A DNA stretch of 64,000 nucleotides from NCBI RefSeq assembly GCF_008831285.2, contig NC_045147.1, positions 12,465,427 to 12,529,426 on the forward strand, read 5' to 3'. A program made the translations under genes and the position numbers. The notes under the pieces are model-generated. The model made no database searches. It saw only the letters and a list, made by a program, of their open reading frames with translations, and was not told where the DNA came from. The stretch is from Nymphaea colorata (Eukaryota > Streptophyta > Magnoliopsida > Nymphaeales > Nymphaeaceae). Positions within the stretch are counted from its first letter, which is position 1, and each line of letters starts with the position of its first letter. Shown in pieces: positions 11,826 to 23,871 of the stretch.

Positions 11826-13640
11826 GCCTAGCCAGAACAACCAACTTCATAGGTTCAGAACTCTATAAATTTAAAAAGTTTAGAGAGCACAATGGAAAGA
11901 TGAAGAAGGAGATGTTGTGACATGCTCAATAGCTCCTAATATAACTAATAGGTTAGGTTCTTTAACCATTGTATTAGCTCATACCTATCTAGTGACAGGG
12001 GTCGTTCGGCAACAGTGACAGTTTGTTACCATTTCATGAACTTGCTCTAAAACTTCGGCAAATTCATGAAACTATAGCTCAATTTTTGAAGCAGATTCAT
12101 GAAACTGTAGCGAGTTGTTTCCATTGATAAACAGCTCCATAATGACACACAATTTTTGTTGGTGCTGCTGTACATGCGACAATTTTTATGGAAACAAACT
12201 ATGATTATCTTGAGCTTAACTAGGCACCCATATGCAATCATATCATTCTTAATTGTGTTTCGATCTCAATGAGCTAGGTGTTTTTTTTCACCTAATTGAG
12301 TTTGCTCTTGGCTCATTGCAGTGGTGTTGACAGTTTTCATGGCAATAAATTATAAATATATGTCACTCTCAATCATTATGGGCCTTTAATGTCACGACAT
12401 TTTTTTTGTTCCTTTTTAATATTATATACTGTTGACATGTATATTGCATGAAATACTCCTTCTACTCATTGAAATTTGAAACAGATGCTACAAGCAAAAG
12501 AGATGTGAATGATCATCATATGTAGACAAATATAGTAGGAATTAGACTAGTTTTCATGCTCTTTCTTCAGAATTAGACTTGAACCATAGAGAACAGTAAT
12601 AAACTTATCTGCCCTTCTCCTGTTATTATCATGAACAACCACTGGTCGTTCTATAAAGTAATGAGGTAAACTCATTTTCTAAATCGCGGTAACAAAAAAT
12701 TAAGCATCTTACTTTTGTTATTCCATCGAAGCTTAAGTTTTTTGTAAAAAAGAAAAAAGAAAAAAGTTCCGATTTAAATTTTCAATATAGAAAGGTGTCA
12801 AGTGAGTTTTTTTCTTCAAATTTTATTTCATTTATTATCGCCGTATAAGTAGCTGGAATTGAGGCCACAGATAGAAGGAGTCACAAATGGGCCAGACTCG
12901 GATGGTCATTATTCAACCTTTTGGCTTGATTGAATACGATGCATATGGTTCCCTTGCATGTATTTATTTATCTGTTGGTACGAGTCGAGCCAACTCGGGC
13001 TCAAGTCGAATTCGCTCGTAAGCTCGAGTTTAAATTTAATCTTGAATTGTTACAAGAGTTGAGTTCAAATTGTAAGAACTCGATTAGTTTAAACTCAGGT
13101 CAACGACATAAATGTGTCATAAATATGAGATTTTGTGTTTTGCCAAGTTTCTTTTAAGGGATATTTCGATGCAGAATATGGGCATTTTTTTTGTTAGATG
13201 GTCGTTCATAGTTGAACTAGTTAAAAAAAATGAGACATTTTAAGTTAATAAAAACAAGTTAGACGAGCTAAGTGAGTTGAGCTTAAGCTCAATGCTGTAT
13301 AGTTGAGTCAAACTCGAGCCTGTTCTATGGAGCACTTGACTTGGGTTCGAGCCCAGTGAGTCAAGCTCGAGGTGCAGCCCTGTTTATTGGAATCAAAATC
13401 ATAGTTATAACAAATTGATATAAACCAATAAGAGGGAAATTTTTTACACTTCCAGATGTTCAGTCCACTACAAGGAAAGTTAGCTCTAATTAAGTGCAAT
13501 TCTGCAATTGTTGAAAAAGCTAGTTGTTAATAACACAAAGTGAAAAAGAGAGAATATGAGTTTAATGAGTTAGCAAGATATCTTGACACCAGATTACAAA
13601 GGTATTAACTCTCGTTTAAAGATTTGACACGGCTTTTGGT
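10724..13640. other. Intergenic DNA upstream of the TBC gene
   Basis: The first few hundred bases should hold the TBC promoter and 5' untranslated region (minus strand); no clear TATA box was picked. The rest is AT-rich with an (AAT)n tract at about 11794-11822, the second copy of the 30 bp duplication at 12467-12496, and a CTCGAG-rich repeat at 12975-13382. No gene was recognised. Confidence 0.5.
12975..13382. repeat. CTCGAG/GAGTTGAG-rich dispersed repeat, copy 1
   Basis: The ends are rich in permutations of gagccgagctcgagtt (ggtacgagtcgagccaactc at the left, gctcgaggtgcagccctg at the right) around an AT-rich centre. Two relatives lie at 24573-24985 and 44495-44850. The end composition suggests degenerate inverted repeats of a non-autonomous DNA transposon, probably hAT-like, but no clean target duplication was confirmed. 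Confidence 0.5.
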
Positions 13641-13648
13641 TATTAAGT

Positions 13649-14330
13649 AGGCCTGAGCATCGGGCCGGGCTGGCCTGATCTTCAAAACCCGAGCATGTGT
13701 CTGATGCCTGAAACTCAACTCGGGCCCAGCCTGGTCTGGTTACAATAAAAAAAATGTTTTTCAGAATATAAAATAATTTTTGGATATAATATATATTAAA
13801 ATATATATTATTAATAAAAAAAATTAATATTTAAAATTTATAAGGTCGACCCGAGCTAGTTTTTTTGGGCCTGGACCTGGGGCCCGATTGAGCCAGGTGC
13901 CCCTTGAGTGCCCGGCCCGATGCCCACCTCCATTATTTAGGGGTGGGTATCGGGCTCGGCCCACCTCGACGCTCACGGTAGACGGCCGACCCCCTTTCCC
14001 TCTCACCGACGGACGACCCCCTTTCCCTCTTCCTGGCAGCCACACTCCTCCTCCTCCTCCCACTATGGCGCCTTTTCTCCATTGCCGACTTTTTTTCCCC
14101 CTCCCCGACGGTCTCGACCTAGTGCTCAACCTGCCGACGTGGCGTCGGAGGCGCGAGCATGTTGGTGGTGATCTGGCAACAAGATCGTCGTGGGCAAGGA
14201 TGCAGCCCAAGGTTTCGGTGGTGGAGCGGCGCAGGGTGGAGCTATGCGGGGAGGAGGAGTGGGGGACAGAGGAGGGAGATGGAGGAGGGAGACGGAGGAG
14301 GAGCGGGAGGCGGACGCCCAGGCTTACTAT
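13649..14330. mobile_element. Non-autonomous DNA element (hAT- or MULE-like) carrying a GC-rich core
   Basis: The element is bounded by identical TATTAAGT at 13641-13648 and 14331-14338; counting the preceding T the duplication is 9 bp. The ends are partly inverted: AGGCCTGAGCATCGGGCC on the left, and the reverse of the right end reads AGTAAGCCTGGGCGTC. Inside are two more copies of the GGGCATCGGGCC type end at about 13909 and 13938. From about 13965 to 14320 there is a strongly GC-rich block with open frames on both strands, unlike the AT-rich flanks. An 8 bp duplication points to hAT; 9 bp would allow a Mutator-like element. The core resembles no protein I recognise. Confidence 0.65.
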
Positions 14331-14839
14331 TATTAAGTGACTCTTCATGTTTATGTATGTAATAAATGTTTCACCTCTGGGCCTACATAACGTGGGACTG
14401 CATCATGAGAATCGTGCACATTTCTGGTGTCCATAGCTGATCATGTGTGACCAAACCACTTAAAATTTGTCCCTTCAATTGTTGGCAAACATGGTGAGAT
14501 GACTCGGGAATCGCTCGAGTAGGCTCGAGATCATTCTCTCATTGGGTCACAAGTCAAGACCCATGCGAGTTAGCACTAAAACTCGGCCAACTCGGTAAAG
14601 AATCGGCCGATTCGCTAGATCAGTTACTTAGATCGAAATCACCCGAGTTTGGTTCTAATTGTTTTGAGGTGTAAAAACTGATCTTAATTCCTAAGCTTTT
14701 AACCATCTTTAATTTGCTTGTTTCTTTCTCTCATGCAAGCTTTTATCAGACATCACATGATATAATTACGCAATAAAAAATTTAAGAACAGAGAATGGGA
14801 AAAAACAATGGATAATAATAGCCAAGATCCCTAGACTGT

Positions 14840-14920
14840 GGCCAGTGCGTACAAGTTTACTCTCGGATACTGGTACAGTTTTAGAAAATGTGGATACAGG
14901 AATACCGCAATATATACATG

Positions 14921-14959
<39 letters not shown>

Positions 14960-15015
14960 AAATTTTGCATATTTTGTTATAAAGAAGAAAAAAGCTCAAC
15001 GCATTTTGAATAAGG
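14840..15015. repeat. GGTACAGG-type repeat with internal (TA)n, second copy
   Basis: The unit ggatactggtacag..ggatacagg is followed by a (TA)n run at about 14926-14957 and then A-rich DNA. The arrangement matches the repeats at 8085, 33950 and 57240. Boundaries are approximate. Confidence 0.45.
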
Positions 15016-15216
15016 TGTATATATTATACAAACAAAATCTCATGAAGATTCATGAATTAATGATTTAATGTTTCATATTATTAAAATTTTAAATCTATAA
15101 TTTGGGTCTGCAACCAAAAATTCCTAATTCTACCAACTAAAATCCGAATCAAATTTGTACATAAGATGCAAAATTGAGTTTGAGTTTCCAGAAGTCGACA
15201 TCCGGTTGGATGCATC

Positions 15217-15300
15217 AAGCTCTAAGATTTCGGCAACAAAATCAAATTGGAATTCGATCACCAACCAAATTCATACTTTTGTGGCGCGCAACCAAATCCG
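15217..15300. repeat. Dispersed repeat shared with 23358-23445
   Basis: The block agatttcggcaacaaaatca, followed by a caccaaccaaattcatac stretch and tgtggc-cgcaacca, is nearly identical at 23348-23440, where an extra run of attcga units is inserted. It is a dispersed repeat of unknown class, probably a fragment of a longer element. Confidence 0.6.
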
Positions 15301-17200
15301 ACCACTACCAACCACAGGATGGCTGGCATTCCCAATCTCATGGGAAGCCGTGCCGAGAGAAACGGGGCGACTTCCGTCCTTTTGCTACATCTTGTATCTG
15401 GACATCTTTCCTTTCACCGTTCATACGATCGATGAACTCGGACCTAAAACGGTAGAAGGTGCATGCATGCTTCCCTGTTTGCTTCCATATAATAAATTGG
15501 GATTGGGATAGGATCGACTGAACCGCTTCAAGAAAATTCGGACATAGAAAAAAGAAATTAACATCCAATTAAAAAATTGGATCCAATTCAGATTTTTTTT
15601 TAAAAAAAAGACATTTGTTGGGTTTGAATTCAAATACTGGATACAATGCATCTTAAGTTCGATTCTCGTAAGCACTATATATTAGTCGACAAATACGAGT
15701 AAGTTTAAACGGGAGAGAAACAACTTAAACTTTCATGGGTCCGATTCACATTTGATGGTGAAAAAAAGGAGGGAGGAGTGATCTCAGTTGAGAAGATAAG
15801 GTAGCAAAAGTGAATTGGATCAAGCTGATGACTCCAACATGTACTTGAGATAAGTATGGATGATAACATTCATTGATGGCGATGCACAACAACGTCCGTA
15901 ACATTTTTTGTTACGTTCTACACGTAGGCGCAACCAAATGGCGAATCCATGACCACAGGGGTTGTAGCACACTAGGTGGCGAGGGAGTCCACATCTAAAG
16001 GGATTTAGAGGTCAAACACCGGTGGTCGCTGTCTCAACCTAATGGGCTCATTTTCTAAATTGTAACAAGTCCGGAAACATATGAACTCTAAGCGTGGAGT
16101 TGTCTCTAGTTAGGGTGGTGGAATGAACCACTCACTTTCAAAATGAAAAAAGAAAAAAAAAGTGGTGAATTTATGTTGAAATTATTTTCAATTAAAATGC
16201 CTGGCTTCTTAAGGAAATTAAACGCAAGTGTATTAATTTTTTATTTGATAAAGGAAATTAATTGCAAGTGTATAATTTTTTGCCTTGAGTGGCTAAAAGT
16301 AAGTGGTGAGCCTTTAGATTTCTTCTTTTATGACCAACACATAATTAACTCCTCCACGTTTCGTTTATTATTAGTTGAACAAAACACCTTGTCTTGTCCA
16401 GCCCACCGCACCCTCGCAAGAAGAATAGCGTGCCGTTGATACTCGATAGATGCCTACCTTTTTATGGAAAAAATAACTTTTTTTACTCTGTTTAATTTTA
16501 TCCTTATATAACGTTTTTTTCTTTTTCTTTTTTGTTTATATACATTTTCGTCTGCTTGGGACTTTTTTTTCAGTAGGTAAGCCATTTTGAATTTAAAACC
16601 CTTATGCCTTTAAGATTTTGTATATTTTCAGGTTTAGAGAATCATACTTGTCACCGTTTGCAGCCTAAAAAATAACACGACAATGCTACAAATTTTCTTT
16701 CGACATATTTAGTAAGCTTTTTCTTTTTAAAGGGAGAAAATTCCACCGTATATGTATTCAAGAAATGTGTAGATCTGAAACCACTGTAGTTTAGAGAGAA
16801 AAACCAAACCGCATGAATTTATGTTAAAAAATATATTAGGAAAGAAAGATCAACATGCTTATATTTGCTGTGATTACTAATGTAGTAGAAAAATGTATTT
16901 TAGTGTTTAGAAACTGACAGCTTTTTTTTTATTATTGAAAGGACGCATTTAAGATTAAAAATGTCCGTAATTCAAACTTCGGACCTCTTAAATAAAAGCC
17001 GCTTAACAGGCCGTTTCAAAAAAAAGTTGAATGTTTATAAAAAAAAAAAAAAGAAGAAATGTTCATCTTCTTCAAAATACAAAATAAATCTTTATCTTGG
17101 CAAATATTCACTTCGTTTATATTTGTTATAACTGAATTTTAGATGGAAACAAAATAAATTTACATTTTTTAATTAAAAATTATTTCACCCTGAATATTCT

Positions 17201-17500
17201 CTTTTTTCCTTCTAAAGGGCATCTCTCCGGCTCAAAAGGATTAGACGCCGTCAAGGCCACCAATAATATTCTACCACGTTGCATTGACGTGGCGGCCTCC
17301 TGCATTTCTGGAGTTCCGTTCCCCTTGCGTTTCGTGGCCCAATGTCCAAGGAGAAACCGCCCTCCTTGTTGTATAAAATATCTCAAATGCCATCGCCCTG
17401 GACTCTCTCCACGTGGGGAGATCCTCCACCGTTCACCCCGCGAGTAATTGCGAAGAAGGGATTTTTCTATGACGGTATAAACCTCATGACTTATTTCCAA
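17201..17500 (+). promoter_or_regulatory. GC-richer segment with TATA box and G-box, no gene attached
   Basis: An island of higher GC holds TGACGTGGC (17285-17293), TATAAAATA (17372-17380) and the palindromic G-box CCACGTGG (17409-17416). ACGT-core motifs bind bZIP/bHLH factors in plants. No convincing open frame follows, and the G-box lies downstream of the TATA, so this may be a fossil or chance promoter. A 106-residue minus-strand open frame over it has no recognisable domain. Confidence 0.3.
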
Positions 17501-18098
17501 AATCAGACTCCTCCCTTAAAGTTTCCCAGACCAGATCTTGGTTGGGCCATGCCCATCTGTTTGGCCACCTCCGGCCGCCGGCGTTTGATTCTATTTCAAA
17601 TCAGATCATTTTTCGATGAAAAAAAAAGTAACATAAGAATTTAAGATGTGGATCTTAGGTCGACTGATCAAAGATCATTAGTTTGATAAACAAATTGATT
17701 TTACCATTAATCTTTTATTATATCAGCAAATGCGTGTCATATCATATAAGATCCATAGATTTTAAATTTGATGTAATCAAATTCCCCATTCGGGTTACAT
17801 ATCCATGACATTTAAAAAAAAACAACAACAACAACATTTTTTTAAACTAGATTTTGTGACAACGCAATTTTTTTTACCAGTTTTTGATACCTGGCTTATG
17901 TTTAGTGACAAAATAAAACAATTTTCCTATAAAAAAATATGCAGGAATGTGGTTAAGTAATTCATTCTCTTTTGAAAATGTGTTTTTGTCAAAACTGAAT
18001 TTGTTTCATACACCGTCACCTCCAAAAAACAGGTTATATAACAAGGAACGTGGTGTCCGGTATGCTCATTGAACTTGCAAAAGCAAACTTCTTTTTGG

Positions 18099-18472
18099 GG
18101 GTGTTTGATGAGACTGGAATTGTAGAATTTTCATGTTTGATGCAATAAAAATTGTATTCAAAGGATTTTGATCCAAGAATTATAGGTTATTTATGAATCA
18201 AAATTCTGAAATTATGGTTCTACCTTAAAGGTGGAATTATGATTTCAGAATTTTAGAATTTTTTTGTCTCTCTTTATGTTGTCTTGGTGGCTTTAATCTA
18301 TCAATTCTAAAATTTTAAATTTTTTCTTTACTAAACACATCATTTTTAATTCTGGAATCAAAATTCTAAAAGAAAACTAAAACTAGAATGTTCATTCTAA
18401 TTCTGTTCCTAGAATTTTAATTCTAAAGTCAAAATTCAAGGTCATTTTAAGTTCGATTCAAACATACGCAGA
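18099..18472. mobile_element. Probable MITE rich in AATTCTAGAATT permutations
   Basis: The left end reads gggggtgtttgatgagactg; the reverse of the right end reads gcgtatgtttgaatcgaac, a weak inverted match around the GTTTGA core. The interior is built of variants of ggaattctaaaattttaat in both orientations, as seen in small non-autonomous plant transposons. No target duplication could be confirmed. Confidence 0.4.
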
Positions 18473-19617
18473 TGCTTTCGGGTGAACGAGAGGGTCAATT
18501 CCATCGCCCGAAGTGAAGCCGAAAGACCCCCTCATTTCCCTTACCTTTGGAGTCCTGAGCTGCGTCGGTGTCAATGATAAAACTAGACACCATTCAACTT
18601 GAATGCTTTATATCCATCTCTTTCTTGTTGATAAATATTATGACTATGTTTCTTCGTGGTTAGGTAATTATCTTTTGCTACACATTGGATTTAAAGCATC
18701 AAAAGCATTTGTTTCTCACTAAACGAACAACTATGTTTCTCACACAACACTATAATTTGGAAGATTGATGGATTTATTTCGTCGGGTTTGAATAGAGAAA
18801 TTCTTTGTCCTTTCAAAGGTATACTGTTTGATGGATTGCATCGGGTGATGTTTTTAACAGAATCCTTCCAATACATTCTCACCCGATACAATGAATAGGA
18901 CGATTGAAAAAAAAAAAGCTCACAATTACCATAAGATTTCAGGTCCTCTACTTCATGGGTAATAAATTGGGATTGTACCAAATATGTGATATAATATATA
19001 CATATAACATGTGATATAATTTGAGGGCGCCTCAGTTCTCCTCTCATGTTCTAAAAACGTTATCAGATTCATTGCGAGATTATTTTGTTTCATGATTTAT
19101 TTACCTATATTATTTTCATCTTAAAATAGATAATTCAAAAAATTAAATAATCAAACTATTTGGGTAATGAATAAAAAGCAAATCCACCTAATTATTAAAG
19201 AATTTTTTAGTAATCCGACTAAATATGAACTGTGAGACACATATATTAAGGTAATCATTTTTTTTACTTTAATAATAAAAAGGACGGGCACTTATACCAT
19301 TAAAATTTTTTGAATTTATTTTACAGAAATAACTTGAATTAAAGCATGATTACAAAGGCATTAGGAGATTGATATTTTGTTTAAAACACTCTTAACATAA
19401 ATTTAAGATATCTTATTTTTTTCACATTCCCAAGTAAAAAATTCAAAATATAATTGGATTTAACCAATAGAGACATTGCCAAGGGCAATTGAAGGCCAAA
19501 TCAGGCAAGAGCTAAATTCAAAGGATTTTCCACGAAAATGGAAGCGGCCAAAAAGGAGGAGGAAGAGCAATCTCGAGATACTCGCTGAAATTGGGGGCAT
19601 TCATCCACCAAGCCCCC

Positions 19618-19625
19618 TATAAGTA
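19618..19625 (+). promoter_or_regulatory. Probable TATA box of the methionine gamma-lyase gene
   Basis: TATAAGTA lies 118-125 bases before the ATG in an otherwise CT/GC-mixed leader, leaving room for a 5' untranslated region of about 90 bases with CT-rich runs (ctctctctcccgctccctct). Position and context fit a plant core promoter; the start site was not mapped. Confidence 0.5.
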
Positions 19626-19742
19626 AGGACACCCAACAAACCAGGAACACCACAAACGGAGACGGCCGAATCCATCCAAAGAGACGTACGTCCCTCCTCC
19701 TTCCATCACTGTCTCTCTCTCCCGCTCCCTCTCTGCGCATCC

Positions 19743-21552
19743 ATGGCTGCCGAGGCCACGGCCGCCAGTGTTCTGCCTCTCGTGGGGAAGAAGCGTTACA
19801 GCGAAGACGATGCGGGGTCTTATGACGACGATGAAGGGTTCTCAATGAAGAAGGGTGGGAGGAAATGGACGGGCGTGTCGGACCCTGTGCAGGCGCTGGC
19901 CAGCGTTCGGCACGAGTTCGGCGAGCACGGAGGCGTCAACATGTCCATCGAGGCGTCCGCCACGTTCACGGTCATGGAGCCGGAGACGATGCGGAGGATG
20001 TTCGCCGGCGAGCTCGGTCCTGACCGGGATTTCTTCATATACAGCCGGCACTTCAACCCCACGGTGCTGAACCTCGGCCGGCAGATGGCCGCGCTGGAGG
20101 GCACCGAGGCGGCCTACTGCACCGCCAGCGGCATGTCCGCCATCTCCTCCGTGCTGCTGCAGCTCTGCGCCAGCGGCGACCATGTCGTCGCCCCGACGTG
20201 CCTCTACGGCGGCACCCACGCTCTGCTCACCCATTTTCTCCCCCGGGCGGCCAACATCACGGCCACGTTCGTCGACCCCCATGACCACCAGGCCGTGACC
20301 GACGCCATTAGGCCGAACACCAAGGTGCTGTACCTCGAGGCTATGTCGAACCCGACGCTCTCGGTGCCGGACATCCCGGCTCTGTCGGCGATTGCACACG
20401 GCCGCGGGCTCACCGTCGTCGTCGACAACACCTTTGCGCCGATGGTGCTGTCGCCGGCGAGGTTGGGGGCTGACGTCGTGGTGCACAGCATCTCTAAGTA
20501 CATCAGCGGCGGAGCGGATGTGATCGCCGGAGCCGTCTGCGGGCCGGCTCGACTCATCAACTCCATGATGGACCTCCACCAGGGGGCGCTCATGCTTCTC
20601 GGCCCAACCATGAACGCGAAGGTGGCGTTCGAGATCTCGGAGCGGCTGCCCCACCTTGGCCTGAGGATGAAGGAACACTGCCGGAGGGCACTCGTCTACG
20701 CTCAGAGAATGAAGGCACTCGGACTCAAGGTCGTCTACACGGGCCTCGAAGACCACCCACAGCACAAGCTCCTAAGGTCAGGCCCCTTTCCCTTTTTCTT
20801 AACCGGAATTTAACCCGCATCTTTTTAGTGGATTAATTTTAAAGGAATAAACGAAAGGACGTTCTATTGTTTACTTTTAGCTTTGAAGCAGTCGTTTTCT
20901 GTGAACCAGTATAGAATGGTATGAAATGGAAACATGTTAACGTTAGATTTGTTTAAAAACAACCAAACGACAATGATATCATTTTAAAAGTAAGTCTTAA
21001 ATGGTTTCTTGACAAAAATCGTGATCGTTTGAGCAAGGTGAAGAAACTTGAATGCTTGGTAATAGCTCGTGTCCTTTACCACTGCTCCAAAGGACTCTGT
21101 TTTCATTCCTGTTTCGAACCCGTGAAAAACAAAAGGAATCCTGAAACTGCAGGAATCTTTTGCTTTCAATTGCCAAGTTGTATGACCTTGGCGTTTTCAT
21201 TTTGAACAGATCCATGGCGAACCAAAGCTACGGGTATGGAGGAATGCTGTGCGTGGACATGGGGACGGAGGAGAGGGCTAACCGGCTGATGTACCACCTT
21301 CAGAACCACTCGCAGTTCGGCCTGATGGCGGTGAGCCTCGGCTACTACGAGACGCTCATGTCCTGCTCCGGGAGCAGCACCAGCAGCGAGATGAGCGCGG
21401 AGGAGAAGCAGCTCGCCGGAATCTCCCCCGGCCTCATCAGAATGTCCATCGGCTACAGCGGCTCCCTCGAGCAGAGATGGACTCAGTTCGAGGCTGCCCT
21501 TGCGAGGATGCCCGCGGGGGACGCCCTCTCTCCCAAAACCTCCCTGCACTAA
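19743..21552 (+). CDS. MGL: Methionine gamma-lyase (PLP-dependent)
   Basis: The enzyme splits methionine into methanethiol, 2-oxobutanoate and ammonia, feeding isoleucine synthesis and methionine turnover in the plant cytosol. Two exons: 19743-20776 (donor gtcagg) and 21210-21552 (after tttgaacag), joined in frame as ..HKLLRSMANQSYGYGG.., 458 residues, close to plant MGLs (about 440). Cys/Met-metabolism PLP fold: YSRHFNPTV (about 100-108), TASGMSAISS, LYGGTHALL, the cofactor aspartate in VVDNTFAP (Asp228), and the Schiff-base lysine in HSISKYISGG (Lys252). The C-terminal part ends with the family's LIRMSIGYSGSLEQRW. An acidic, probably disordered segment (about 17-34) precedes the fold; no transit peptide is obvious. 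The exons are very GC-rich, the 433 bp intron AT-rich. Cystathionine gamma-lyase-type relatives are the main alternative; GYSGSLEQRW and overall resemblance favour MGL. Confidence 0.9.
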
Positions 21553-22276
21553 ACTCAAGACCAGGCTCTGTCCATCTCCCATTCTCTCTAGTGCCCTTTA
21601 GTGATCTGTTTCTTCAAAATTTCCCCTTCTTTCTCCTCCTCCTCCTTCTTTTTGGCTGATGCTGTAACGTAAGAGATCTAAGCAGCATGTGGAAGTTGAC
21701 AGGAAATGAATGTGATTCGAAGTGTGGGCTTGTGGTATAGATCATTTGACAATGGCAAATGGGCTGTAATTAATATGGTGCTTCTTGTATGTGGCTTTCT
21801 CACACTTGCATGTTGTGAGCAAGATAGTTGCAGAGCCAAGAAGGAGCTGAGCGGTGGCTACTGTCAAATTGAATATTGTGAATGAATAATTATATTGTTT
21901 GTCTTTTTAGTGAGCTCCCCTAGCAGAGGAAGTAGGCCATGGTCATGTGCACATTGCAGAGGCATAAAGACGGATGCCAACCTTGGTAAGCTTTTTTTTT
22001 TTTCGGTTTCTCCAGCAAGGAAAAAGCCAAAAACCTCGAAATGGGGAAAACGACAGAAGAGCTAAAAAGCAAGAGAAATCTGTGGAGCTCTGTAATGTAC
22101 ACATGAGCATGGCCTACTTCCCAGGCTAGAGGAGCTCACAAGAAAACAAACGATATAATTCACCATCGCATTCACAATGTTCAATTTGATAGAACCCACC
22201 ACCCAATTCCTCGTGCTCTGCTGCAACTGGCTTGTCCTACATAATGGAGTATGTGAACAGAAAAAGCCTCTCTCTT

Positions 22277-22308
<32 letters not shown>

Positions 22309-23870
22309 ATTGTATTCGGGTCTTCTCTCTCATCTCTCTCTCTTTCGTTCTTCATGAGGTTCCTGTTTCTAGCTTGTGTGGTCCACTCTGGAATTAAAAT
22401 GTCTTTTGGGGACATGTTCTTTGTTTTTGAATCATGTGGTTTCTCCGTATAACAAGAGTGTGTGTGTGTGTGTGAAGCTGAGTGAGAATAACAATCCAAT
22501 CCACCGTGCTTGAAAGCCCCTGCTGACGATTATGGTACACCTTTCATTTAATGTATAAGCATAATGCCCACATGAATCTATCATTTATGCTTTCAATGTG
22601 ACCACATAACGATGATAAAGTCATTCTGTTTTTTCTTTTTTGAAATCTTCTGCTAATTTTATGTATACTCTGTTTTATTGTTGTAACGTTCTTTGTTCAC
22701 AGGCCGCTGTTTGAGAATTACGTAAAAATGTTGGCCGCCTTTTCGTTCCAAGTTCAAGGCAGTGATAAGTTGTCCTCTATATGTCAAGCGGCAGTTTCTA
22801 TTTTTTTTTCTAAATGATATGCATAAAAGAAAAAAGAATTTCCATAAATAATATATTTCTTAGCTGAAAATTTTTGGCTGCTAATTCTTTATAGAAAGCA
22901 ATTTCCACTCATTATTAAGAGTGCATTTACAAGATGGGGTTATTAAGAGGAAGATGAGAGAGATCTCGCGAGACTTTATTGCCTCCAAAATCTCAACTGT
23001 AAAGATTAACCTTCCTATGCAGGATATTGACAGCCTTTTGTTTCTGATGTAAATCTCAGCTGGAAATCCCGTTGCTTTGTGGGAGTCTGATGTTTGAGCA
23101 TGGATTTTTTGTCTCTTGCTTCGGAGTGTTGCCTCTGCTGTTTCAAATCGGTTGATTCTGCAGTGTATTTTGATCAATTTGTATATTTATTCTCCCTGTT
23201 TTTTGTACAGCTCGTCTTGGGTTGATGAAGGTTCCGGAGGCCTATCTCCCGCAGGTTGCTTCTGAAAAGATTTTGAGGCATTATAAACATTTTCTACAAA
23301 AGAAATAGATATTTTTGGAATTTTACCTTGTTTTTCACTTCCCACTATTTAACATGCTCTCAGATTTCGGCAACAAAATCAAATTCGAATTCGAATTCGA
23401 CCACCAACCAAATTCATACTTTTGTGGCCCGCAACCATAGTAACAGAAAACACATTTAAAAAAAAACGCATAAATTAAATAACCGTTTAAAACTAAAAAA
23501 AAAAGTTTCAAAAACAAAAAAACACGTTTTTAATGAGTTTTTTTTGTGATTTTTAACTTTTTTACCATTTTTTTTGGTTTTTTAATGCCAAACATTTTTT
23601 TTCTACTTTCCATCTTTTATTTGCTGCAAATCTACTTATCTTATGATGATGTTTGTGTTATTATTTCTCACTTATTTTATTTTCTCCTTATTTTTAGTTT
23701 TTTAATAAAAATTTACCTTATTTTTCTTAATTTTTTTCAGGTTAGAGCATTATACCCGAGAAAAACCTTACAATTTAAAACTTCCAAACATTATTTATGA
23801 TTATGAATTTTAACCTTTACCAAGGGTTTTCTTCATTTCACCGGATAGGGGTACTTTGGTCATTTTACAT
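21553..23870. other. 3' flank of MGL and intergenic DNA
   Basis: The first part is the MGL 3' untranslated region (end not determined). Beyond it are a CT/TA microsatellite at 22267-22310, a repeat at 23348-23440 shared with 15217-15300, and an A/T-homopolymer-rich stretch to 23750. No gene was recognised. Confidence 0.5.
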
Positions 23871-23871
23871 C

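Larger units (their letters stand above)
14339..17200. other. Intergenic repeat-derived DNA
   Basis: It contains a CGAGT-rich remnant (14490-14660), a GGTAC-type repeat with (TA)n (14840-15015), and a segment at 15217-15300 that recurs at 23358-23445. The rest is AT-rich with no gene recognised. The 118-residue open frame at 15155-15511 overlaps the repeat and shows no motif. Confidence 0.5.

Noticed and set aside
13320-13360. tRNA-like ggttcgagcc motif
   Set aside because: It is part of the CTCGAG-rich repeat; no A-box or cloverleaf is present around it.
13824-14348. 174-residue and 150-residue frames on opposite strands
   Set aside because: Both lie in the GC-rich core of the element at 13649-14330; neither has a domain or splice context, so a working gene is not supported.
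19842-20765. 307-residue open frame on the minus strand
   Set aside because: It lies wholly antisense to the GC-rich first exon of methionine gamma-lyase, is rich in Arg/His/Gly, and has no motif. It is a by-product of GC-rich codon use.
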